Shown: positions 1-6,814 of the stretch, piece after piece
How positions within the stretch are numbered: position 1 is the stretch's first letter
How the letters are laid out: the number at the start of each line of letters is the position of its first letter
From: Clostridiales bacterium
Lineage (GTDB): Bacteria; Bacillota; Clostridia; Oscillospirales; Oscillospiraceae
DNA: 19,908 nucleotides
Assembly: GCA_012728025.1 (NCBI GenBank)
Contig: JAAYFX010000005.1
Coordinates: 1 to 19,908 of the forward strand
Direction of reading: 5' to 3'
Made by a program: the position numbers and the translations under genes
The notes under the pieces: model-generated
Database searches by the model: none
Seen by the model: the letters and a program-made list of their open reading frames with translations, nothing else
What the model was told of the DNA's origin: nothing

Positions 1-1
1 C

Positions 2-679
2 CCTGTACATACTCCTGTGGGCATTCTTTCCGAGAGTTGCCGCCGAGTAGAGGCAAAACCCTTCAAGGCCCACTTAACCGCCCCTGCCGCCAAGATGTTC
101 GACACCCTTGGCCGACACTCCAGCTTCCTTTATCGGATGATTTTTGCAAACCTTTGGCTGTTTTCCGGCCTGCTTGACATGATTTGCAAAAAAAGCGGCG
201 GCGAATTAAACGCCCTTATGCGCACAACAGTAGCCTTTACTCAGATGGAGGGAAGTGTGGCGGCAAACGTTATTCCTCCCTCGGCCAGCATGGTTTCAAA
301 CATCCGTTTAAACCCCGAAGATACTGTGGATTCTGCCGTTTCTTATATTAAAAAGGTTGTGGGCAATGATGACGTTGTCCTTGAAGTCGGCGACAACATG
401 AACCCCAGCCCCATCTCCGAAACAGACTGCCCAGCTTGGGACAAAGTTGCACAGGCTGTGGGGGAAACATGGTCCGGTTGCCTCGTCTCCCCTTATCTTA
501 TGGTGCAATGCTCCGACAGCCGCCATTACGGCAGAATTTCCAATCATGTCTACCGTTTTTCCGCCATGGATTTAACAGCGGAGGAGCGCCAGACCATCCA
601 CGGCAACAACGAACGCATCCGTACGGAAACTGCTGCCCGAGCTGCCGAGTTTTATATCCGACTAATGGAAAAATGTTAA
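2..679 (+). CDS. M20 family metallopeptidase, 5'-truncated by window edge
   Basis: C-terminal part (226 codons visible) of a zinc-dependent M20 peptidase of the carboxypeptidase S/PM20D1 type, which hydrolyses peptide or N-acyl-amino-acid bonds. The reading frame is open to the window edge, so the GTG at 17 is an internal valine and the true start is upstream. The first residues, PVHTPVGILSE, match the end of the family's bacterial-exopeptidase dimerisation lid. After a helical section comes the return to the catalytic domain: NVIPPSASMVSNIRL, then CSDSRHYGRISNHVYRF, which carries the conserved SDSRHY motif with the family's C-terminal histidine, and finally IHGNNERI, corresponding to the usual HGxxERI end motif. 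The N-terminal metal-binding half cannot be seen, so activity and substrate are unknown. The family assignment is secure; the substrate is not. Confidence 0.85.
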   Translation, partial: PVHTPVGILSESCRRVEAKPFKAHLTAPAAKMFDTLGRHSSFLYRMIFANLWLFSGLLDMICKKSGGELNALMRTTVAFTQMEGSVAANVIPPSASMVSNIRLNPEDTVDSAVSYIKKVVGNDDVVLEVGDNMNPSPISETDCPAWDKVAQAVGETWSGCLVSPYLMVQCSDSRHYGRISNHVYRFSAMDLTAEERQTIHGNNERIRTETAARAAEFYIRLMEKC

Positions 680-825
680 GCGAGGAAGGCCCTCGTCTCC
701 GAAAAATTGACAGTATCTTTCTCCTCGACCGGTATTAACCAAGCATCGCAGGCTGACCCTTCCAAAGAAATATGTGATTTTTTTGTTAAAAATCTAAATT
801 GCCAGCTCTTTCATGCAATATGTAC

Positions 826-854
826 TTGAAAAAAGGTATCAAAAGAGTTACAAT
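826..854 (+). promoter_or_regulatory. Sigma-A type promoter of the NlpC/P60 gene
   Basis: TTGAAA (826-831), a 17-nt spacer and TACAAT (849-854) form a near-consensus housekeeping promoter. Transcription would start near 861, leaving a leader of about 62 nt before the ATG at 923. The leader holds a short hairpin CCG-AAA-CGG and a purine-rich AAAGG at 906-910, about 12 nt before the start, a rather long spacing. The rest of the 680-922 gap shows only a weak CGAGG/CCTCG hairpin at 681-695, just after the peptidase stop. Confidence 0.75.
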
Positions 855-922
855 TGAGCGGATAGGTAGTTCACCAACCGAAACGGCTGCCCCCTAAGCG
901 TGGCGAAAGGAAAACACCAAGC

Positions 923-2209
923 ATGATAACCAAGACTTTTTTACATAACAAAACGACGTCCAAACGCATTTTGGCCTTATGTCTTGCCTTTGTTCTTTCG
1001 TTCTTGCTACTGGCAACCGGCGTATCCGCCGTCAGCCAGCAGGAGCTTGACGCACTAAAAGCCAAACAAAGCTCTCTTGCCCGCCAAAAATCCGAAGTTC
1101 AGGCTCAGGCAAACGCCCTGCAAAATGAGCTTGACGCAAAAACCCAGCAGCTTGACCTGCTTTCTCAGGAAATCGAGCTGACCGTACAGGAGATTGATAC
1201 CCTCACCCAGCTCATAGCAACCTACACAAGCGCCGTTGCTCAAATGGAAGATGAGCTTGCAAAAAGCAGGCTGGAGGAAAAAAGGGCCATAGAGCATTTT
1301 CACACCCGTGTACGTGCTATGGAAGAAAACGGGTCTGTCTCATACATATCAATTCTCTTTAAGGCAAGCTCTTTCACAGACCTTTTAAGCAGAATAAACT
1401 GCATCGAGGAAATAAGCAGGCATGACAGCGAGCTTATTGATAATGTTAGGGCGGCTCAAAAACTGGTTGAGGAAAATAAGGCGGCGACAGAGGCTCAAAT
1501 CGCTGTTCAGCAAGAGGCTGTTGAAGAATATCAGGAAAAGCAGACAGAGCTATTAGCTCAGCAGGCTGAAGTGGAGGCCGTGCTGGCATCTCTTTCGGCA
1601 GACTCTGCCGAATACCAGCAGCAGCTTGAGGCAATTGCCTCTATGCAAGCAACTTTAAACGGTCAGGTAAGCAACATGACAACTGCCCTTGAAGAGCTAA
1701 AGCGCCTTCAAGCGGAGCAAGATGCAATGCAGAACATTAACCCCTCCACCCCCTCCACAGGAACAGGCAACACCGGCGGTAACGGTGGTAGCGGAAGCTC
1801 AGGGGGTTCTGCTTGGTACGGCGACGGGACAAGCACCGCAAGCGGAGTGGATATAGTTAATTATGCCCAAGGCTTCTTAGGTGTGCCTTATGTCTATGGC
1901 GGCACCTCTCCTTCCGGCTTTGACTGCTCTGGACTTGTTTACTACTGCTATACTAACTTCGGTTACTCCGTTTACCGCACTGCCGCCACTTTAGCCTACA
2001 ACGGCACCGCCGTTTCAAAGGATAACTTGCAGGCAGGGGATGTAATTTTATTCACATCCTCCAGCGGAGGATACATAGGCCATTGCGGTATCTACGTTGG
2101 CGGAGGACAGTTTATCCACGCACCCCGCACCGGCGATGTTGTTAAGTTTTCCAGCCTTTCCGAGAGCTACTACTCCCAGCACTTCTACGGTGCAAGAAGA
2201 ATTGTATAA
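923..2209 (+). CDS. Secreted coiled-coil NlpC/P60 peptidoglycan endopeptidase
   Basis: Predicted extracellular cell-wall hydrolase (428 aa) that would cut peptide bonds in peptidoglycan stems (D-gamma-glutamyl-diamino acid type for NlpC/P60). Residues 1-36 are a Sec signal peptide ending GVSA. Residues 37 to about 270 are a long Gln/Glu/Ala-rich coiled coil, as in PcsB/CwlO-type hydrolases. A Pro/Thr/Gly/Ser-rich flexible linker spans about 273-303, and residues about 310-428 are the NlpC/P60 domain. The catalytic set is visible: Cys335 in FDCSGL, His387 in GHCGIYVG and His399 in FIHAP. The coiled coil is the part that FtsEX binds in PcsB and CwlO homologues, so control by divisome or elongasome partners is plausible but inferred. 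The gene is monocistronic, with its own promoter and a strong terminator. The family is certain; the specific cleaved bond is not. Confidence 0.93.
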   Translation: MITKTFLHNKTTSKRILALCLAFVLSFLLLATGVSAVSQQELDALKAKQSSLARQKSEVQAQANALQNELDAKTQQLDLLSQEIELTVQEIDTLTQLIATYTSAVAQMEDELAKSRLEEKRAIEHFHTRVRAMEENGSVSYISILFKASSFTDLLSRINCIEEISRHDSELIDNVRAAQKLVEENKAATEAQIAVQQEAVEEYQEKQTELLAQQAEVEAVLASLSADSAEYQQQLEAIASMQATLNGQVSNMTTALEELKRLQAEQDAMQNINPSTPSTGTGNTGGNGGSGSSGGSAWYGDGTSTASGVDIVNYAQGFLGVPYVYGGTSPSGFDCSGLVYYCYTNFGYSVYRTAATLAYNGTAVSKDNLQAGDVILFTSSSGGYIGHCGIYVGGGQFIHAPRTGDVVKFSSLSESYYSQHFYGARRIV

Positions 2210-2230
2210 GGAAAATAATTGTTTTCTAAA

Positions 2231-2275
2231 AATCAAAGCATCCCTGCTTTAAGCGGGGATGCTTTGATTCTTTTT
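2231..2275. terminator. Bidirectional intrinsic terminator between convergent genes
   Basis: Arms 2231-2244 and 2256-2269 are perfect 14-bp complements (AATCAAAGCATCCC/GGGATGCTTTGATT) around an 11-nt loop. On the plus strand the hairpin is followed by a T-rich CTTTTTCT run, and on the minus strand by TTTTTAG, so it can end both the NlpC/P60 transcript and the convergent lipoprotein transcript. The stretch 2276-2409 between it and the lipoprotein stop shows nothing convincing. Confidence 0.9.
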
Positions 2276-2409
2276 CTATGGGGTATAAAACTCCAGTGGC
2301 TCTATGTAATAATTGTTTTGGTAATCCTAACACCAATAACTTTCCGCTATCTCCTGTGCAATCCAGCCATAGTTTTCATAGGGGAGCTTTATAATTCAAT
2401 CCCTGCCTT

Positions 2410-4035
2410 CTATCTTTTAACCAGTTCCAAAGAGTGAGTGTTTTCATAGTTATACCACACTCGGCAATATGCATATATATATCCATTCTGATAGCTAAAT
2501 TTATACTCCTCTATTAATGGTGTATCTGAATTGTCACGGATAAAACTTCCGATGCCGCTTGTTGGGTCATAGTCAAAAGGAAACCCGTACATATCTGTCA
2601 GCCGGCCCTCATCATCCATCAACAAAATCAGCATATAATCATCATCTGAATATGAGGAGATTTCATAATAAGTACCTACAAGTTCCTCTTTAGAGGGGCT
2701 TTTGCCTGTATATATAATTTCTTCATTTGACTGCTGATTATAGTCACTGCCATCTTCATTAAAATTGTTGGCATCCTCATTAATTTCTTCCTCAAATGTC
2801 AGGAATGCGTCATAAAGCACAGCTCTTAAATTGTTGATAAGCTCTTTAATTTCTTCCTCTGTATAGTAGCTTTCTTTCTCCATTTCGTCAGCCAGCTCTG
2901 TAGCGGTTTTGGTCTTGCTGTTTTCAGGCACAGGCAGGCCGGCCTCTTTTAATTCTTTGGCGACCTGCTCAGGGCTTTTCCCTTCCGTACTGACTTCACT
3001 TATGTTTAAAGTAGTCTTGCCATCACCTGTTAAATCAATCATGCCCCCGACTATGGTTCCCTCATTTATAAGTTCCCCAACGCTTTCGACAACATAGCTT
3101 ATTTTATCCAAGGAGTTAAACTTGTCTGCAAAAGTCGCTCCGGTCTTAAATCCCGATGTGATTGCATCTCCTGTAAAAAGGCCAATTCCACCGGCAACTG
3201 CCGCTATCGGTCCGATTACTTCCTGATACTCCTGTGCAGTTATGGTAACTGTGTTGTTCTCTCCCAAGAAGATGTGAGCGCCGGCTTCAGTTACAGTTAC
3301 TAAAGTATCTATTCCACCGATTAATAACCCACCCACTTCTAATATGCCGCTGGGCAGGCCGCCGCTGGCAGTTCCCGCAACGAACAGAACGGTTTTGCAG
3401 GTAGCATTTATTCCTTTTGCCGCCTGCTCATATCTATGGAAAGCCTCGGCCTCATCATTATAAGCTCCTCCCAAAATCTCTTGGGCTATTTTTAATTGGG
3501 TAAAAGCCGTTTTAGCATCAACCTCCATATCTTCAGCCAAATGCTTGATTTGCCGGCCCATGGGATAGGAATCAAACTTTTCAGTCAGAGCCTTGGCCCA
3601 CTCCAAGGATGAGCTGGATTTGGCCGCATAGGCTGATTGTACAAACAAATTTTTTAGTTTGAAATCTGCCGTCTGCTCAATTTTGCCGCCTGCTTTCATG
3701 GTGGTAGAAAGCTCCAAACCCTCACCATAATCGACCATTTTACGTGTTTGACTGCTGGCTAAATAGGATAGACGCCAAGCATCCATGGCATCTTCAGTCA
3801 GGTTTTTCAGCTCTTCAATGCTCCCATTTTCAAAATCATACTCCAGCAGAGCATCTGTTTTGAGACGGGCAAGGATATATTGTTTTGTTGCCACAGCGCC
3901 AATACATTCCATTACGGCTCTTTCCGTATCAACCGGATACAAAACCGCAACGACGTCCCCTTGCTTTTTCTTGCCGCAGCCCGTAATGCTGAAAGCCATC
4001 AATACAGCCAGAAATAAAGCCAAATGCTTCTTCAT
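2410..4035 (-). CDS. Putative lipoprotein of unknown function
   Basis: A 541-aa exported lipoprotein. The type II signal peptide ends in a lipobox, ITGC, with Cys20 as the lipidation site, so it should be anchored to the outer face of the membrane. After a charged region (about 30-200, mostly helical) come two glycine-rich hydrophobic stretches (about 212-256 and 270-300, for example ILEVGGLLIGGIDTLVTV) that could insert in or lie against the membrane. A DLTGDGKTTL segment at about 334-343 resembles a dockerin/EF-hand calcium loop. An acidic Glu/Asn-rich stretch precedes a C-terminal beta-type domain starting near ELVGTYYEISSYSDDDY. I do not recognise the family. The start is supported by GAGGAGG (4043-4049) 7 nt upstream and by a promoter. 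The gene is alone and convergent with the NlpC/P60 gene. Confidence 0.8.
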   Translation of the reverse strand: MKKHLALFLAVLMAFSITGCGKKKQGDVVAVLYPVDTERAVMECIGAVATKQYILARLKTDALLEYDFENGSIEELKNLTEDAMDAWRLSYLASSQTRKMVDYGEGLELSTTMKAGGKIEQTADFKLKNLFVQSAYAAKSSSSLEWAKALTEKFDSYPMGRQIKHLAEDMEVDAKTAFTQLKIAQEILGGAYNDEAEAFHRYEQAAKGINATCKTVLFVAGTASGGLPSGILEVGGLLIGGIDTLVTVTEAGAHIFLGENNTVTITAQEYQEVIGPIAAVAGGIGLFTGDAITSGFKTGATFADKFNSLDKISYVVESVGELINEGTIVGGMIDLTGDGKTTLNISEVSTEGKSPEQVAKELKEAGLPVPENSKTKTATELADEMEKESYYTEEEIKELINNLRAVLYDAFLTFEEEINEDANNFNEDGSDYNQQSNEEIIYTGKSPSKEELVGTYYEISSYSDDDYMLILLMDDEGRLTDMYGFPFDYDPTSGIGSFIRDNSDTPLIEEYKFSYQNGYIYAYCRVWYNYENTHSLELVKR

Positions 4036-4092
4036 CCTTTTGCCTCCTCAAGATTACAAGTTGTTCCCCATAAACACTCTTTTCTCAACGCA

Positions 4093-4121
4093 ACTATAAC
4101 CCAGATAAGCCTATGCGTCAA
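4093..4121 (-). promoter_or_regulatory. Sigma-A type promoter of the lipoprotein gene
   Basis: On the minus strand, TTGACG (4116-4121), a 17-nt spacer and TATAGT (4093-4098). Transcription would start near 4086, giving a leader of about 50 nt that ends in the GAGGAGG ribosome site. Spacing and both boxes are close to consensus. Confidence 0.75.
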
Positions 4122-4229
4122 ACCAGAACATATGTAGAAAAATGCCATATATTTTCCTTTGGTTTGCTGGCAAGCCAAACGCAAATACAGCATGGTTACG
4201 ATAAAATTCTATTGAAATGATAATTGGTA

Positions 4230-4259
4230 TTGTACCTTTCCATTTTCTTTATGTATAAT
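4230..4259 (+). promoter_or_regulatory. Candidate promoter of the methyltransferase-nuclease gene
   Basis: TTGTAC (4230-4235), an 18-nt spacer and a perfect TATAAT (4254-4259). The start site would be near 4266, giving an AT-rich leader of about 120 nt before the ribosome site GAAGGTGAG (4371-4379) and the ATG at 4388. The long leader leaves room for regulation, but I see no operator-like palindrome in it. Confidence 0.6.
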
Positions 4260-4387
4260 GCTATTATGAAAGCTTATATATAAGTTCAAAATTTCATAGT
4301 TTTAAATACTAATCCGATAACATTAGACATTATTGCAAGAACATTCAAAACATAGCCATGCAAATTATTGGAAGGTGAGCGAAAAAA

Positions 4388-6778
4388 ATGAAAAAAAAGA
4401 TTCCTACTTCAGATATAGTTTTAAAGGTAGCCAAAGCTTTAGATGATACAAAAAACAATGTACCTCGCTCAACCAAAGAAACCTTTACTTTTAAAGGTAG
4501 AAAATCTCCGGAAATCATTGCAAAAGTTTTATCTGCTTTAACAAAGGAAGATGCCTATATCCTTGACCCTTTTTTTGGCAGCGGTATGTCAATTATCGCA
4601 ACACAAAATGAAAACCGAAGGCTTTTAGGAATTGAATTAGATAATTACACTTATCATGTTGATAAAACTTTGTTTGTACGGGTAGATAATGATTTGCTTG
4701 ATAAATACTTCAAACAAGTTGAAAGCGCTGTTATGGATGATGTCATGTTCCTTTATGAAACAGAATGTTGCGGCGAAAAAAATTATATAAAAAAGGTGCT
4801 TTTTGACCCTCAAGAGGGGAAGGAAGGATACTATAAGCCATCACCAAACAGAGAGATAAACAGTGGTAAAAACATTAAATTGATGAAAACCTGTCCAAAG
4901 TGCGGTGGAAACGAAAAAACATTTGAAGATATTGATTGGGAAAAGATTGAGGATGTTTCTCAAGTTGATGTTTCAGAATTTCCTCAGGATACTTATTTTG
5001 TCAATAGCAGAATAAACATTACGGCATCAACAGGGGCACATAAATATGACGCCATTTTTTCACATAGAAATAAAAGTGCTTTACTAATGATACAAAAAGA
5101 AATTTCAAAATTGCCTGCTTCAAAAGAAAAAGACTTCTTGCAGCAAGTTTTAGTGGCATCTTTAAGTTTGGCCCGCATTGCAATGTATGGCAGCTCTACT
5201 GATATACTTTATCATGTGGTGAATAAAAAGGCCCAAGATATGAATGTTTGGAATTTATTTGAATCTAAATATAAAAAGTTTCTCAACTTTCAAAGGGAAA
5301 ACGAACAAGCCCTGACTGATAACTTTTCTGAAGGCTCAAGTTATTCAGTCATTAATGGGGATTATTATCAATATCTAAAAGACAGGCCAGAGCTGGTTTT
5401 TGATGCCATTGTTACAGATTTTCCTTATACTGACCAAGTTCCTTATTTAGAAAGAAATCAAATGTTTAGAATCTGGCTAAATCATTCTGATGAAAATAAA
5501 CAATGTTTTGAATTAACAAAAGATATGCTAGACAGCGAAATGGTTGTTACAAATGCGATTGACCGTAAAGGCAAAGATTTGGAGCATTATTATCATGATA
5601 TAGATAAAATGTTTAGAACCTTTTCTGAGCATTTGCCGGTAGGGGCCCCTGTAATAATCTTTACTAAATTAGGGAAAATGAAATATTTTAATGTTTTTGC
5701 CAGAATTGTTGATTATGCCAGAAAAAACGGTTTCGAGTATACTTTTAGAATAGGGGTGGAAAAGAATGACCCTACTTTAAGAAAACAATCCGCTTACAAA
5801 AACACACTTACAAATGAGGTTGTTATCGGCTTTGAAAAACTCCCCGAAAATAAGCGATATTTTTATATCGGAGATGTCAACTATGAAAATAAACTTGTAG
5901 ATGATGTTTACCGAGAACTCAAAAAGGTAAAAGATGTACCATATACTGTAACAACTGCCGTTGCAAAGATAAAAAAGGAACTGTCTCTGCAAGGGGTGGT
6001 TTATGATGAGGCAATCCAAGACTTGATAATTGAAGTAATTAATAACAACTTCTATGTTGACGACAAACAGGAAATACAGCTTGATAAAAAGAGACTTTAT
6101 CTGGACCAAGAAGATGAGGATACCCTATTTAAAAAACTATATGAGCTTGTTCCTTTTTATGTGGGGGAGCTTCTTAAAAAAAAGGGTAAGTTCGTATTAG
6201 AAGATTTGTATCTTGAGCTTATAGATGAGCTTTCTGATGGTAATAACCAAACATTATACAGCTTACTTAATGATGACGACAATATAAAAGAGATAGATGC
6301 CCTTGTTGCTGATAAGACCGATAAAAGCGAAGATGGCAAATACTATATTAAGAAGGAATTGCCAAAGGATTTTAATGAGGACGCAGTTGATATTGCAACA
6401 ATGGACCCCTATGATTTTGAGGATTTGTGCAAGAGCTTGTTGGAACGTGAGAATTATTCAGATGTACATCGAAAAGGCGGAAGCGGAGATATGGGAGTAG
6501 ATATTGTGGCTAAATGGTTCGATGGCAATACAAGCGAGACTTGGCTAATTCAATGTAAACGCTGGGTTAGTAATGTTGATGCAACTCCCATTCAGCGGTT
6601 GGTTTCGGAAAGGGAGCGTTTGGGAGCCGATAAAATTGCCTGTTATACAACTTCGGGATATTCAAAAGACGCAAAAAAAATTGCCCAAGCACAAGATGTA
6701 ATCTTGATTGACGGCAAAGAGCTTATCCTTAAATTAGATACTTGTTTTTCAGGTAAATATTATAACTCAAATATTTAA
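4388..6778 (+). CDS. DNA methyltransferase fused to Mrr-type restriction nuclease
   Basis: A 796-aa protein combining modification and restriction parts. Residues about 1-90 carry motif X-like sequence and SAM-binding motif I, D60-PFFGSG. A zinc-ribbon-like insert follows, with CC at 127-128 and CPKC at 169-172. Motif IV is at 344-347 and reads DFPY, not the canonical DPPY. This X-I-insert-IV order fits amino-methyltransferases (N6-adenine or N4-cytosine) resembling the zinc-ribbon group COG1743. Residues about 500-660 form a charged helical linker. The C-terminal 670-790 is an Mrr-catalytic PD-(D/E)XK domain: FEDLCKSLLE (E678), GSGDMGVDIV (D705), and QCKRW (Q722, K724). A single-chain restriction-modification enzyme is the natural reading. 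The motif IV change may impair methylation. It converges on the double methyltransferase gene, and the ATG has a good ribosome site. Recognition sequence unknown. Confidence 0.88.
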   Translation: MKKKIPTSDIVLKVAKALDDTKNNVPRSTKETFTFKGRKSPEIIAKVLSALTKEDAYILDPFFGSGMSIIATQNENRRLLGIELDNYTYHVDKTLFVRVDNDLLDKYFKQVESAVMDDVMFLYETECCGEKNYIKKVLFDPQEGKEGYYKPSPNREINSGKNIKLMKTCPKCGGNEKTFEDIDWEKIEDVSQVDVSEFPQDTYFVNSRINITASTGAHKYDAIFSHRNKSALLMIQKEISKLPASKEKDFLQQVLVASLSLARIAMYGSSTDILYHVVNKKAQDMNVWNLFESKYKKFLNFQRENEQALTDNFSEGSSYSVINGDYYQYLKDRPELVFDAIVTDFPYTDQVPYLERNQMFRIWLNHSDENKQCFELTKDMLDSEMVVTNAIDRKGKDLEHYYHDIDKMFRTFSEHLPVGAPVIIFTKLGKMKYFNVFARIVDYARKNGFEYTFRIGVEKNDPTLRKQSAYKNTLTNEVVIGFEKLPENKRYFYIGDVNYENKLVDDVYRELKKVKDVPYTVTTAVAKIKKELSLQGVVYDEAIQDLIIEVINNNFYVDDKQEIQLDKKRLYLDQEDEDTLFKKLYELVPFYVGELLKKKGKFVLEDLYLELIDELSDGNNQTLYSLLNDDDNIKEIDALVADKTDKSEDGKYYIKKELPKDFNEDAVDIATMDPYDFEDLCKSLLERENYSDVHRKGGSGDMGVDIVAKWFDGNTSETWLIQCKRWVSNVDATPIQRLVSERERLGADKIACYTTSGYSKDAKKIAQAQDVILIDGKELILKLDTCFSGKYYNSNI

Positions 6779-6779
6779 A

Positions 6780-6814
6780 AAAATGGCGCCTTCTATTTTT
6801 GAAGGTGCCATTTT
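6780..6814. terminator. Shared hairpin terminator between the two R-M genes
   Basis: Arms 6780-6793 (AAAATGGCGCCTTC) and 6801-6814 (GAAGGTGCCATTTT) pair over 14 positions with one G-T wobble around a 7-nt T-rich loop. A T run (within 6811-6814) follows for the plus-strand gene, and A's at 6774-6783 serve the opposite direction. The right arm lies inside the last codons of the minus-strand methyltransferase, so its coding end is also the terminator. Confidence 0.8.

Larger units (their letters stand above)
4036..4387. other. 352-bp divergent intergenic region
   Basis: No gene is seen. The region holds divergent promoters for the lipoprotein (left) and the methyltransferase-nuclease gene (right). 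Between them is an imperfect inverted repeat, GTTTGCTggCAAGCCAAAC (4162-4180), and the sequence becomes clearly AT-rich from about 4200. The left boundary of the accessory island probably lies here, but I found no target-site duplication, integrase or IS end. Confidence 0.6.

Noticed and set aside
17..679. GTG at 17 as the start of the M20 peptidase
   Set aside because: The frame is open to the window edge and the upstream codons match the family, so the gene is cut by the window.
861..922. Possible c-di-AMP or other riboswitch in the leader of the wall hydrolase gene
   Set aside because: Wall hydrolases are known targets of such riboswitches, but the predicted leader is only about 62 nt and lacks the conserved blocks of the ydaO/yuaA motif or of the c-di-GMP classes; there is only one tiny hairpin.
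2219..2437. 72-codon hydrophobic open frame after the NlpC/P60 gene
   Set aside because: It runs through the terminator hairpin, has no ribosome site and overlaps the end of the convergent lipoprotein.
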